A stretch of DNA of 64,000 nt, from positions 1 to 64,000 of the forward strand of contig JACPMR010000010.1 in assembly GCA_016185945.1 (NCBI GenBank). The letters run 5' to 3'. Each line of letters opens with the position of its first letter. Within the stretch, counting starts at the first letter, position 1. Source of the DNA: Candidatus Woesearchaeota archaeon. GTDB taxonomy: Archaea; Nanobdellota; Nanobdellia; Woesearchaeales; GW2011-AR4. Under the pieces are notes generated by a model, which was not told where the DNA came from, made no database searches, and was given only the letters and a program-made list of their open reading frames with translations. The position numbers and the translations under genes were made by a program. Shown here piece by piece: positions 1 through 7,510 of the stretch.

Positions 1-1
1 A

Positions 2-97
2 GAATTGCTAAAGAGAATCGATAAAGGTTATAATGTTGACGTTTCAAAAATTGATGAGGAAATTGACGATTTTCTGAAAGAGCATAATGTTGTTTAA
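2..97 (+). CDS. C-terminal end of an unknown protein (cut by window edge)
   Basis: An open frame enters from the left edge and stops at 95-97. It encodes about 31 residues rich in Lys, Asp and Glu, ending DFLKEHNVV. The start lies outside the window, so the family cannot be named. The charged helical tail would suit a small regulator or antitoxin, but that is only a guess. It is the only forward frame open to the edge. Confidence 0.4.
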   Translation, partial: ELLKRIDKGYNVDVSKIDEEIDDFLKEHNVV

Positions 98-212
98 GTT
101 ATTTTCGTTTAAACAAAAATCAGTCTAAAATTAGCAAAAAATAAATACTTGCACGTTTATCGTAAAAGAAAACTAGAGCATAAAAGGGTGGGCATTGCGA
201 CTAAGGATAGAT

Positions 213-230
213 GCTCGGCGGGAGCATAAT
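213..230 (+). repeat. 18-nt repeat with small hairpin, copy 1
   Basis: GCTCGGCGGGAGCATAAT occurs here and again at 1350-1367 in the same orientation. With the preceding T it can fold as TGCTC-GGCGG-GAGCA. Similarity continues loosely for about 24 nt downstream in both copies. Copy 1 lies 13 nt before a short open frame. Confidence 0.6.
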
Positions 231-242
231 TTTCATTTATAG

Positions 243-371
243 ATGATAAAATCATTAATTTTGGATAAGTCGGTGGAGCATTACACAAAATTGTTGGGTT
301 CTCCAATTGAGCTTTTGATAGAGAATCAATATAGAGACAGAATGGAAATAATTATTAGAGAAAAGTATTAA
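243..371 (+). CDS. possible 42-residue hypothetical protein
   Basis: An ATG frame at 243 encodes a small protein beginning MIKSLILDKS and ending with stop TAA at 369-371. It has alternating charged and hydrophobic residues but no motif I recognise. It sits just after repeat copy 1 and shortly before the next small membrane frame. No convincing ribosome site is visible. Apart from this frame and the repeat, I see nothing else in 98-395. It may be chance coding. Confidence 0.25.
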   Translation: MIKSLILDKSVEHYTKLLGSPIELLIENQYRDRMEIIIREKY

Positions 372-395
372 TAGAGTAAGTTCGAGATTAAATAA

Positions 396-716
396 ATGAA
401 ATTCAAATATACTCTGATTGCGTTTATTACTGGATTTATTTATGCTATTGCATCTGTTATTGTCTTTTTTACAAATCCAGATTTGCTTCTCGCTGGACAA
501 TTAAAAAATCCCATCACAATTATTATGTATCCAGTCTTATTTTTAGGTGTTATGCCTTCATATGAGGTAATCAGTTCTTTTGGTTGTTATCAGAAAGATT
601 GTTTAGGAGCAACAGCTTTTGCGACACCTTTTGCAACTATAATTTAATTTACAATTATTGGATTAATAGTGGATTTTATACTATTCAAATTCCATAAAAA
701 TCTAATCAATAACTGA
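396..716 (+). pseudogene. small membrane protein interrupted by an in-frame TAA
   Basis: The ATG at 396 opens a hydrophobic frame (MKFKYTLIAFITGF...) that stops at 645-647. The same frame then continues for 22 codons with another membrane-like segment, FTIIGLIVDFILFKFHKN, ending TGA at 714-716. With read-through it would be a protein of about 106 residues with about four membrane helices. The second half looks like the natural last helix plus a basic tail, so a nonsense mutation or sequencing error is likelier than two genes. I do not recognise the family. Confidence 0.35.
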
Positions 717-803
717 GATTTACTACCCGACACTTAACAATCGAAGATTAACCAATATCCCAAAAAAGAAACCTTTTTATAATTGAAGTATTATTTTAGA
801 AGT

Positions 804-956
804 ATGGAAACAATAACAATACCTAAAGCTGAACTAGAACAATTACAAAAAGAATTGGAAATACTTAGGAATTCAAGCTTATACAAAAGGCTATTAGATT
901 TTGAAAAGAATATTGCTGAAGGAAGAAGATTTACAAGAAAAGATTTAGGATTTTAA
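804..956 (+). CDS. putative antitoxin of a type II toxin-antitoxin pair
   Basis: This 50-residue protein starts METITIPKAELEQLQKE and ends RRFTRKDLGF. Short archaeal proteins with this layout (an N-terminal 'tIPk' strand, a long helix, a basic 'RkDLGF'-like tail) are commonly found beside RelE/ParE-type toxins, where they act as antitoxins. A TATA-like stretch at 774-782 lies about 25 nt upstream, suggesting a leaderless transcript. The gene overlaps the 3' end of the toxin gene on the opposite strand by 12 nt, so the pair is convergent rather than in the usual operon. The role is inferred from size, composition and the neighbour. Confidence 0.55.
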   Translation: METITIPKAELEQLQKELEILRNSSLYKRLLDFEKNIAEGRRFTRKDLGF

Positions 957-1268
957 ACTTCTTGCTTTTAGTCTCACCTTTTCTATTGTACTCTGTTGTC
1001 TTTCTTGACTAGTTTTCATATCAAATTCAAAAATATAAATTTCATCTGTTTGTCTCTTATGCTTGAAATATAACCTAATAGGTGGGTGCTTATTTTTGAT
1101 TTCGTAGATAAATAATTGTGAATCTAGCAAATCGCCTGCATCAGCTCCAGAATATTCTAATTTATCAAGCATTTTTGTCAGAATATTTTTAATATGTTGA
1201 TTTTTAGCAACTTTTTTGAGTTGCTTAATTATAACATCATCAAAAACAAGAGTGTATTTCTTTTCCAT
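945..1268 (-). CDS. RelE/ParE-superfamily toxin-like protein
   Basis: Starting at ATG 1268 (MEKKYTLVFDDVIIKQLKKV) this gives 107 residues with the small RelE/HigB-like layout: an N-terminal strand, two helices, then strands containing IRLYFKHKRQTDEIYIFEF and a basic C-terminus. RelE-family toxins cut mRNA at the ribosome. The frame is open further upstream to 1394, but that part crosses an intergenic repeat and lacks the fold, so 1268 is preferred. It faces the small antitoxin-like gene 3' end to 3' end. The family call rests on pattern recognition, not on a search. Confidence 0.6.
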   Translation of the reverse strand: MEKKYTLVFDDVIIKQLKKVAKNQHIKNILTKMLDKLEYSGADAGDLLDSQLFIYEIKNKHPPIRLYFKHKRQTDEIYIFEFDMKTSQERQQSTIEKVRLKARSLKS

Positions 1269-1349
1269 ACCAGATTGAATATAGCAAATGATATTTAAAA
1301 CTAGTGAATTTATACTAAAAATCCCCAATTTTTCACAAAAACATATGTA

Positions 1350-1367
1350 GCTCGGCGGGAGCATAAT
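1350..1367 (+). repeat. 18-nt repeat with small hairpin, copy 2
   Basis: Second copy of GCTCGGCGGGAGCATAAT, identical to 213-230 and in the same orientation. It lies between the lipoprotein gene and the toxin gene, on the 5' side of the toxin. The two copies bracket the interrupted membrane gene and the toxin/antitoxin pair. Confidence 0.6.
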
Positions 1368-1407
1368 CTTTAGTTTATTATTGATAATATCCAAAAATTT
1401 TTAATAT

Positions 1408-2787
1408 CTACCTTACATATATCTTAGCATTTTCCGTAAACCCATTTACCTGGGCATCGGTTTTGTCCGGAAACACTTCTATTTTTAATTTTCTGTCTTC
1501 AAGCATTTGCAGCAATGCAACACCTAAAATATTGTTACCATTTTTTATCTTTAGGCCCTTAACTAAAGTTTTGTAATTCCATTCCTTATCCCTATCATAA
1601 TATCGGTAATCAACTAATTCATATTTTATTAAGCCAGTGTCAACATCCACTTCATCTGGCTTAGGGGCATTGCCTTTAACACCAAACTGCTGGGCTTTTC
1701 CTTTAAAGGTGCCAACAGAAAATAGGATGTGTTCTGGGTCTATGCTGTCATAAACAATTGCCAAATGGTCTGCCCAATACCGTTCTTGATTCAAGCCATT
1801 CCAGCCATTTGTATTTTCCCTAAACCAAGTTCCAATAAGTTTGCCGTCAATATCATAATCAATAAACCCGCCTTCTGGCTTGGCTGTTCTCAAGCTTTTA
1901 GCAATAAGCTGGCTTTTTAGAGGCTCATTAAAGTAGTTGAATGGGTCTTGAATATGAAGTCTCTGTGAGAAATATTTGTAACTTTCAGGCTCAATTAAGT
2001 TAATAGTAATTGTATTATCAACAACATTAAAATCGACATTGTTATCAAACCATCCAATAATTTCTCCTGCCTTGACAGGGACATTTACGCTTTTGTACTT
2101 CCCAAACTCTGGAGCCACTTCCATAAGTTTATCTGAAAGTATGTCTATGTGGATAAAGTACGTTGAAATTGAACATGTATGTTCTATAGTTAAACGATAG
2201 TCATCAAAAGGCTCAAAATCTCTGTCGCCCTTAAATGATCCCATATGCTGAATTTCCTTAACAATTCCATCAGCAGGAGCATAAACTTCAATTGTTGGCT
2301 TATTGTTGTTAAAATTTTGATAATACTGGTGGTCAATCGGGGCAACATGCTCTCCATGCAAACTCCCCATTGGCTCGATATGGGTTATTTTTTCCAAGTT
2401 TACAGGAGGATAGTCAAACATAATTGCACCATCTGAACAGGTTGATTCTTGTTGAGAAGCACCTGACCAAGTTTTTTGATAATCTTTGGGAACAGAAGAC
2501 TCTGGAAAAATGCTCTTACATCTTTTACACATTTCTTTTCCTTGAGCAATAGGAATTATATTACAATCAAGAGGCCATTCTTCTTGCTGGCAGATTGATT
2601 TAAGTGTTTCATCTGAAAGCTCGTCTGTTGATTGAGGTCTTTTTTCAATAGGGATTTCTTTAGATTCCGCAGTTTTTTTAATTTTGGTATCATCAGATTT
2701 TTCAAGTTTCATATCTTCTTTTGGAGCGCAACTGCTTATAAAAATAAAAGAAACTACTAGGAATAAAAACAACAACCTCTTTTTCAT
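1408..2787 (-). CDS. lipoprotein with degenerate M23 (LytM)-like domain
   Basis: The start at 2787 gives a 459-residue protein. It begins MKKRLLFLFLV and has a lipobox-like ISSC at about residues 17-20, so it is probably exported and lipid-anchored. A TATA-like TTTATATA on the minus strand about 25-30 nt upstream supports this start. The middle holds HGEHVAPIDHQYY, VYAPADGIVKEI and YFIHIDIL, which resemble the metal and barrel motifs of M23 peptidases. The second motif is HID rather than HxH, so zinc peptidase activity is doubtful. A cysteine-rich stretch (about residues 65-110) precedes this. The function is unknown, probably in the cell envelope. It is divergent from msrA. Confidence 0.6.
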   Translation of the reverse strand: MKKRLLFLFLVVSFIFISSCAPKEDMKLEKSDDTKIKKTAESKEIPIEKRPQSTDELSDETLKSICQQEEWPLDCNIIPIAQGKEMCKRCKSIFPESSVPKDYQKTWSGASQQESTCSDGAIMFDYPPVNLEKITHIEPMGSLHGEHVAPIDHQYYQNFNNNKPTIEVYAPADGIVKEIQHMGSFKGDRDFEPFDDYRLTIEHTCSISTYFIHIDILSDKLMEVAPEFGKYKSVNVPVKAGEIIGWFDNNVDFNVVDNTITINLIEPESYKYFSQRLHIQDPFNYFNEPLKSQLIAKSLRTAKPEGGFIDYDIDGKLIGTWFRENTNGWNGLNQERYWADHLAIVYDSIDPEHILFSVGTFKGKAQQFGVKGNAPKPDEVDVDTGLIKYELVDYRYYDRDKEWNYKTLVKGLKIKNGNNILGVALLQMLEDRKLKIEVFPDKTDAQVNGFTENAKIYVR

Positions 2788-2883
2788 AATAAGGTTTTTA
2801 ATTTGATATTTCATATATAAAGATTGTTGATTTGGGCTTAATTCGGGAAAAACTATAAAAACTAGCTTAACTTGAATTTCTCC

Positions 2884-3369
2884 ATGCCAAAAACAAAAAC
2901 GCAATTAGCAACCTTTGCAGCAGGATGCTTCTGGGGAATAGAGTATAAGTTCAATCAAGTAAAAGGGGTTGTAAATACTACTGTCGGCTATACAGGAGGG
3001 CATTTCAAGAATCCAAGCTATAAGGATGTCTGCTCTGATGAGACAGGGCATGCGGAGGCAGTACAGGTTGAATATGACCCAAAACAAGTTACTTACGAGC
3101 AGTTGCTTGATGTTTTCTGGAGTTTGCATGACCCGACACAATTAAACAGGCAAGGACCCGATTTTGGCAGCCAATACAGAAGCGCGGTTTTCTACCACGA
3201 CGAAGAGCAGAAAAAAGCAGCTATTAAGTCAAAAGAAAAGTTGGGAAAATCCGGCAAATACAAGAAGCCTATTGTTACAGAGATAGTGCCTGCATCAACT
3301 TTTTATAAGGCTGAAGAATATCATCAAAAGTATTGGCTGAAAAATAAGAATTATGTGTGTCATATTTAA
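2884..3369 (+). CDS. msrA: peptide-methionine (S)-S-oxide reductase
   Basis: MsrA reduces methionine-S-sulfoxide in proteins, repairing oxidative damage. The hallmark AAGCFWG places the catalytic Cys at residue 15, and [28 protein letters not shown] and SQYRSAVFY follow in the usual order. The 161-residue length is normal for a single-domain MsrA. The start at 2884 is chosen because a TATA-like ACTATAAAA at 2852-2860 lies about 25 nt upstream, predicting a leaderless mRNA; a TTG at 2872 in the same frame is less likely. Near the C-terminus there is a YVCHI Cys that could act in resolving the disulfide. Confidence 0.95.
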   Translation: MPKTKTQLATFAAGCFWGIEYKFNQVKGVVNTTVGYTGGHFKNPSYKDVCSDETGHAEAVQVEYDPKQVTYEQLLDVFWSLHDPTQLNRQGPDFGSQYRSAVFYHDEEQKKAAIKSKEKLGKSGKYKKPIVTEIVPASTFYKAEEYHQKYWLKNKNYVCHI

Positions 3370-3448
3370 ATTAAAAGATTGAAATAACATAAACATTGAC
3401 AATAAAAATAATTCAATAAAACAACACTAAAAATAATTTAAACAAATA

Positions 3449-3498
3449 ACGAGAGCGACTTTTAGATTTCACAAGGTTAAGAAAGTAATCCGCTTTTA
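3449..3498 (+). ncRNA. family B hairpin element, copy 1
   Basis: The 50-nt segment begins ACGAGAGCG and ends CGCTTTTA. It folds as GAGAGCG/CGCTTTT, then ACTTT/AAAGT, with a loop containing TTTCACAAGG. A homologous element at 29422-29478 keeps both stems with changed bases (inner stem TCCTT/AAGGA). It lies in a gene-free stretch between msrA and the alkyltransferase gene, upstream of a family C copy. Its function is unknown. Confidence 0.5.
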
Positions 3499-3535
3499 AT
3501 GTTTAACTTAATTGTTTAATGAAATAAATAGGCGA

Positions 3536-3607
3536 GGCAAAAAGCCGCTGTTGTGAGCGAGTTCGCAACGAGCTCACTCGCATGTCACTGGCAGGGAAAT
3601 TTTTGCC
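3536..3607 (+). ncRNA. family C structured element, copy 1
   Basis: The outer stem GGCAAAAA (3536-3543) pairs with TTTTTGCC (3600-3607). Inside is a conserved core hairpin: GTGAGC (3553-3558) pairs with GCTCAC (3572-3577), closing GA-GTT-loop-AAC-GA with opposed GA dinucleotides. CTCGCATGTCAC follows. Two other copies (38294-38360; 5556-5639 minus strand) keep the core but have different, still self-complementary outer stems. An open frame runs across this region into the alkyltransferase, but the structure argues that it is untranslated leader. Confidence 0.6.
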
Positions 3608-3672
3608 GAGCACTAGAATTTGGCGAAGCCATATTGAAAATTAAAATTTTAAGTCAAATTAAACAAATCAAA

Positions 3673-3999
3673 ATGCCACCAAAATCCTTCAATGAAAAAA
3701 TCTACAAATTGTTAAAGAAAGTTCCAAAAGGGAAAGTAACAACATACAAGCTTCTTGCAGAAGCGCTTGGCACAAAAGCTTACAGGGCAGTGGGGCAGGC
3801 AATGAGATGTAATCCTTATGCTCCCGAAGTTCCATGCCACAGATGCGTGAGTTCTGACGGCAAAATTGGTGGCTTTTCCGGCAGCATTGACCCAAACAGC
3901 AAGGAAGTCAGGAGAAAGATGAAAATGTTAAAGGGGGAAGGGATTAAAACAAAAGGTAATAAGATTGTGGATTTTGAGAAAGTTGTATGGATGGATTAA
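3673..3999 (+). CDS. methylated-DNA--protein-cysteine methyltransferase-like (Ogt/MGMT C-terminal domain)
   Basis: The 108-residue protein consists of only the DNA-binding and active-site domain of the Ogt/MGMT family, which transfers alkyl groups from O6-alkylguanine to its own cysteine. The active site PCHR has Cys55, followed by GKIGGFSG. The helix-turn-helix segment GKVTTYKLLAEALGT and the conserved Asn in CNPYAP are present. The N-terminal ribonuclease-like domain of full-length Ogt is absent. Such short forms are either minimal alkyltransferases or relatives of ATL proteins; the intact Cys favours the former. The start at 3673 excludes the structured leader at 3536-3607. Confidence 0.85.
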   Translation: MPPKSFNEKIYKLLKKVPKGKVTTYKLLAEALGTKAYRAVGQAMRCNPYAPEVPCHRCVSSDGKIGGFSGSIDPNSKEVRRKMKMLKGEGIKTKGNKIVDFEKVVWMD

Positions 4000-4005
4000 A
4001 AAATT

Positions 4006-4326
4006 ATGAAAGCTTCACAACAATACGAATCGGAGTTTAGACTAATTCGCAGAAAAATAGAAGAAGGAGCCTATGGATTAGCTCTTTATAGGCTAGTGCT
4101 ACTGCAATCTTCGGCAATATCAAATGAAGATGTTAAAGCTATTAAGGCTGCTAATGATTTAGAAGCTCTTATTAGAAGGATTATATGGCAAGATTTTTCA
4201 AAGATTGCCTTGGAAAGAAGATTAATAGTAACCCCAGAAAATTTGAGAATGTTAATGGAGGAGCATTCTCGCCATTACATAAGATATATGGCTCTAGTTT
4301 CAAGTAACTTGAGCAAAAAGTATTAA
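4006..4326 (+). CDS. hypothetical helical protein, 106 residues
   Basis: It begins 6 nt after the alkyltransferase stop, so probably the same transcript. The sequence is mostly helical and charged (MKASQQYESEFRLIRRKIEEG ...), with no cysteine cluster, membrane segment or nucleotide-binding loop. I do not recognise the family. It is convergent with the TFB gene, 14 nt apart. The context gives no clear role, although co-transcription with a DNA repair gene is possible. Confidence 0.55.
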   Translation: MKASQQYESEFRLIRRKIEEGAYGLALYRLVLLQSSAISNEDVKAIKAANDLEALIRRIIWQDFSKIALERRLIVTPENLRMLMEEHSRHYIRYMALVSSNLSKKY

Positions 4327-4340
4327 AGCAAATCAAAAAC

Positions 4341-5267
4341 TTATCTCTTCTTCTTTTTCTTCGTCTTCTTTATCTCGCTTTCCAGGTCAAGCTCGTCAAG
4401 CAGCTCCTTGTACCTGTTTCTAATGGTAACTTCTGTCACTCCTGCCACATCTGCAACTTCCCTTTGGGTTCTTTTCTCGCCATGCATCAATGCGCTCACA
4501 TACAATGCAGCTGCAGCTATCCCTGTAGGCCCTCTTCCAGAGGTTAGTTCTGCCTTTTGGGCCTGCTCAAGAATCTCTATGCTCTTGCTTTGAGTTTCTG
4601 CGCTTAGCTTCAATGCTGATGCAAATCTTGCGATGTAATCTGCCGGATTGCTAGGCAAAATTGTGATGCCAAGCTCTCTTGTGACAAATCTGTAAGTTCT
4701 GCCGACTTCCTTCTTCTCAATTCCAGATGCCTCGCTTAGCTCGTCAAGAGTTCTAGGCACATCATGCCTTCTGCAGGCAGCATATAAAGCGCCTGCTACA
4801 ACACTTTCCATGCTTCTTCCCCTGACAAGCCCTCTTTGGACTGCTAGAGTATAAATCCTTGCGCTTTCCTCTTCAACTGATTTAGGCAATTTTAAATAAG
4901 AACTTACTCTCTTTAATTCTGCCAATGCAAGCTTTAAGTTTCTTTCAATGGCAGTGCTTATTCTGTATTGCCATTTCCTTAACCTGAAGAACTTGTTCCT
5001 GTCTTTGCCGCCAAGTCTTAGCAAGTCAGCCTTCTGCCCGACTTCTGTTCCCAAGCCCTGGTCATATTGAGTGTAGGTCATTGGAGCTCCTGAACGTCTC
5101 CTTTTTTCGCCATCTTCACTATCAAATTCCCTCCATTCCTGTGAGAAGTCAACCATCTTTTCTTCGATAACCAGTCCGCAATCCCTGCAAATAATCTCGC
5201 CCCTATCCCTATTCCAAGAAAGGCTTGCTCCGCCGCATTCAGGGCATTTCTTTACAAGTTCTGGCAT
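4341..5267 (-). CDS. tfb: transcription initiation factor IIB (TFB)
   Basis: TFB bridges TBP on the TATA box and RNA polymerase in archaea. An N-terminal zinc ribbon (Cys8, Cys11, Cys27, Cys30) precedes a B-reader/linker region with GEKRRRSGAPMTYTQYDQGLGT, then two cyclin-like repeats (about residues 110-200 and 205-300), including GRSMESVVAGALYAACR and GRGPTGIAAAALYVSA. The 308-residue length is typical. The ATG at 5267 follows a clear ribosome site, GGGTGAT, 4-5 nt upstream. The C-terminus ends in a poly-lysine tail. Confidence 0.97.
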   Translation of the reverse strand: MPELVKKCPECGGASLSWNRDRGEIICRDCGLVIEEKMVDFSQEWREFDSEDGEKRRRSGAPMTYTQYDQGLGTEVGQKADLLRLGGKDRNKFFRLRKWQYRISTAIERNLKLALAELKRVSSYLKLPKSVEEESARIYTLAVQRGLVRGRSMESVVAGALYAACRRHDVPRTLDELSEASGIEKKEVGRTYRFVTRELGITILPSNPADYIARFASALKLSAETQSKSIEILEQAQKAELTSGRGPTGIAAAALYVSALMHGEKRTQREVADVAGVTEVTIRNRYKELLDELDLESEIKKTKKKKKR

Positions 5268-5555
5268 TTTGTATCACCCTTGCATAGTGTTGTTTATAAT
5301 GGCAAAATTTATAACCCCTTTTAACCCCCAATGACAAAATTTAAATATGGAACATATCGATTTGTGATAAGATTTATAAAGAAGTAGAAAGAAGTTATAT
5401 ATAAAGGTTTCGGTTTTAAAGCAATAGAATTCGTCGATATTATCATTTAAACGCAATCACTGCGGGGTACCCAGATCATAATGCTGTTATTGGGTCGCAT
5501 GATGGTCGGTTTAGATTAATTCAATGAATTAAAAAATTTCAATCAAAAACCTGAG
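5268..5555. other. TFB upstream region and structured gene-free DNA
   Basis: No convincing gene lies here. 5274-5456 is AT-rich and should hold the TFB promoter on the minus strand. 5462-5498 folds into a hairpin with ACCCA (5469-5473) pairing TGGGT (5491-5495) and flanking GCG pairing CGC. Downstream come a family C copy and a family D copy, so 5460-5670 could be one RNA of about 200 nt or several elements. I could not match it to SRP RNA or RNase P RNA. Confidence 0.35.
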
Positions 5556-5639
5556 ACATGGAAAGCGAGCCTGCGACATGCGTGCGAGCTTGTGAGCACG
5601 CTCACAAGCAACAGCTTTCCTCACAGGCAGGTCCCATGT
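5556..5639 (-). ncRNA. family C structured element, copy 3 (minus strand)
   Basis: Read on the minus strand, the core TTGTGAGCG...AGCTCGCACGCATGTCGC matches the family C cores at 3536-3607 and 38294-38360. The core stem is GTGAGC/GCTCGC (one G-U pair). The outer stem is GGAAAGC/GCTTTCC (5614-5620 with 5560-5566), flanked by ACATGG/CCATGT. The outer stem sequence is unrelated to those of the other copies yet still pairs. The same DNA also contains a perfect 22-nt palindrome (10-nt arms, 2-nt spacer). Confidence 0.5.
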
Positions 5640-5670
5640 GCTTTCCTAACAACAATGGGTGCCTCCTACA
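5631..5670 (+). repeat. family D element, copy 1
   Basis: A 40-nt segment closely similar to 62241-62280. Both hold CCCATG(T/C)GCTT, a short A/C-rich loop, then AATGGGTGCC; CCCAT and ATGGG form a stem in each. Here it ends 6 nt before the start of the Trm112-like gene, so it could be a leader structure. An ATG inside it would give only a six-codon frame. Confidence 0.45.
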
Positions 5671-5676
5671 GATAAA

Positions 5677-5886
5677 ATGCCAAAAAATAAGCAAAAAAAC
5701 ATTGAAGAGCCAATACCAAAGGACTTATTTGATATTCTAGCATGCCCTTTGTGCAGGGGAGATTTGGAGTATACAAAAGACAAGAAAGGGTTAATTTGTG
5801 CTGGCTGCGGGGCAAAGTATCCTATAGAGGAGGGGATTCCTGTTTTGCTGCCGCCTAAGGGGAAATCATTAAAATATTATCAATAA
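5677..5886 (+). CDS. Trm112-family zinc-finger protein
   Basis: The 69-residue protein has CPLC (Cys23, Cys26) and CAGC (Cys41, Cys44) zinc knuckles in the context LFDILACPLCRGDLEY and KYPIEEGIPVLLP. These are the hallmarks of Trm112/UPF0434 proteins, which stabilise and activate several methyltransferases acting on tRNA, rRNA and release factors. The ATG at 5677 is used because it leaves the hairpin upstream in the leader; an in-frame ATG lies at 5659. It stands alone just before tRNA-Ser. Confidence 0.8.
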   Translation: MPKNKQKNIEEPIPKDLFDILACPLCRGDLEYTKDKKGLICAGCGAKYPIEEGIPVLLPPKGKSLKYYQ

Positions 5887-5918
5887 ATTTATATTATTCA
5901 AGAAAACCTTTTTCTTAT

Positions 5919-6018
5919 GCCGCGATCGCATAACCTGGCATTGCGACAGCCTTGAGTTAATGATTAATAGAAAGCTGTTTCCCTTCGGGGTATCCCGGTT
6001 CAAATCCGGGTCGCGGCG
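5919..6018 (+). tRNA. tRNA-Ser(TGA) with 16-nt intron
   Basis: The acceptor stem GCCGCGA/TCGCGGC with G73, D stem GCA/TGC, anticodon stem ACAGC/GCTGT, long variable arm CCC-TTCG-GGG and T stem CCCGG/CCGGG are all complete. The loop reads C-T-TGA-G, giving anticodon TGA at 5953-5955. An intron of about 16 nt (5957-5972) sits at the canonical 37/38 site. A TATA-like stretch lies near 5886-5894. The 3' end is 1 nt from the stop of the convergent AMP phosphorylase gene. Confidence 0.93.
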
Positions 6019-6019
6019 T

Positions 6020-7504
6020 TTATCCCACCACAAAAACCTCGTTACTTTTAGCAACATCTTTGGCATAATCCAATGCATGCATGCTTTCAGAATAAATGGT
6101 AAAAAGTTTTTCTCCTCTTTTAACCCTGTCGCCAACGTGCTTGTAAAGGTAAATGCCGGCCCCTTTGTCGCGAGGAGCGCCTGCAATCCTTGCAATCCTT
6201 GAAACGAACAAATTGTCAATATGCCTCACAATTCCGCTTCTTGTTGATGATACATCATAAGAATGCCTGCCAATCTTGATATCCTCTGCTGCAACCTCTT
6301 TGCCGCCTTGTGCCTTGATTATCTCAACCATTTTCTGATAAGCTTTGCCTGAATTAAGAATTTGGAGAGTTTTCTTGTAGCCGTATTTGACTCCAATCAT
6401 GCCGAATATATTTGAACACATCATAAGGCATTTTTTCTCCAAATCAAGAGGCCTTTTAGGGTCCCTTTTAAGCAGCCATAAGATATCTCTGGCTTCAAGA
6501 GCAGGCCCTATACCGTTCCCTATCGGTTGTGTGCCGTCTGTAATCAGCACCCTTACTTTTTTATTCAATCTTTTGCCAATTTTATTGAATTCCTTCTTCA
6601 ACCTCAAAGCCTCAACAATATTCTTGACTTTTGAGTCTTTGCCGACAGGAACATCAATCAGAATATGTGTGCTTGAAACAGAATGTTTTTTTGCCATTAT
6701 GGAAGCAAGCAATTGGCTTTCTGCATCTATCTCGAGAGGCCTTTCAACTGCAATTATCTTGTCATCTGCTGGAGCTAAATTCAAGGAGCCTCCCCATACA
6801 ATGCAGCCCTTTGTTTTAAGAACTATGTCCTTCATCCTTTTGATTGGAAAGGTTACGTCTGCAAGAACTTCCATTGTATCTGCTGTGCCAGCAGGGCTTG
6901 TTATCGAGCGCGAGCTTGTCTTTGGCATGTGGTAACCGGCAGCAGTCATAATCGGCACAATAACCAAAGTTGTCCTGTTGCCCGGAATTCCTCCAATCGA
7001 ATGTTTGTCAATAACAGGGTACTTTTTTAATTTCAAAACATCGCCATGCTTTACCATTGCCTTTGTAAGCAAGATTGTTTCTTCTGTTGTCATGACATTT
7101 GTGTAGCAGGCTGCGACAAAATAGGTAAGCTCAACTGCACTAAGCTTGTTGTGCACAATATCCCAGACAATCTGGTCTATCTCGTTTTTTGTCAGCTTTT
7201 GGCCGTCCAACTTTTTCTTGATGTAATCAATGGAAAGCGGCTTGCGGGCGATTACAATATCAACTACATCATTATTTTTCAATTTTAAAGAGATTATCAC
7301 CTCTTCAAATACCCCAATCCTGCCTTTTGGGACAACTTTGTTGCTCTCTGCAATGTCGACAACAACTGTTTCAATCTTGCCTCTTTTCTTTATCTTTATC
7401 CTGTCCATTACATGTAAGTCAAGCATAGCTGCGTCTTGATGATTCAGCACTGCAATCAAAGGTCCTCCGCTTGAGATGTCAATGTCCTTGACTTTTAGCT
7501 TCAT
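6020..7504 (-). CDS. deoA: AMP phosphorylase (archaeal thymidine phosphorylase family)
   Basis: It converts AMP (also CMP, UMP) plus phosphate to the base and ribose-1,5-bisphosphate, the entry to the archaeal nucleoside-monophosphate salvage route that ends in type III RuBisCO. The 494-residue length and an N-terminal extra domain of about 80 residues distinguish it from bacterial thymidine phosphorylase. Visible motifs are the KHSIGGIPGNRTT phosphate loop, SSRSITSPAGTADTMEVL, and a C-terminal barrel-sandwich region with GDRVKRGEKLF. It is followed 7 nt upstream by a permease gene on the same strand. No RuBisCO is seen in this window. Confidence 0.92.
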   Translation of the reverse strand: MKLKVKDIDISSGGPLIAVLNHQDAAMLDLHVMDRIKIKKRGKIETVVVDIAESNKVVPKGRIGVFEEVIISLKLKNNDVVDIVIARKPLSIDYIKKKLDGQKLTKNEIDQIVWDIVHNKLSAVELTYFVAACYTNVMTTEETILLTKAMVKHGDVLKLKKYPVIDKHSIGGIPGNRTTLVIVPIMTAAGYHMPKTSSRSITSPAGTADTMEVLADVTFPIKRMKDIVLKTKGCIVWGGSLNLAPADDKIIAVERPLEIDAESQLLASIMAKKHSVSSTHILIDVPVGKDSKVKNIVEALRLKKEFNKIGKRLNKKVRVLITDGTQPIGNGIGPALEARDILWLLKRDPKRPLDLEKKCLMMCSNIFGMIGVKYGYKKTLQILNSGKAYQKMVEIIKAQGGKEVAAEDIKIGRHSYDVSSTRSGIVRHIDNLFVSRIARIAGAPRDKGAGIYLYKHVGDRVKRGEKLFTIYSESMHALDYAKDVAKSNEVFVVG

Positions 7505-7510
7505 TTTAAC

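Noticed and set aside
3553-3672. N-terminal extension of the alkyltransferase
   Set aside because: The first 40 codons cross the family C hairpin; the protein family starts at the later ATG 3673.
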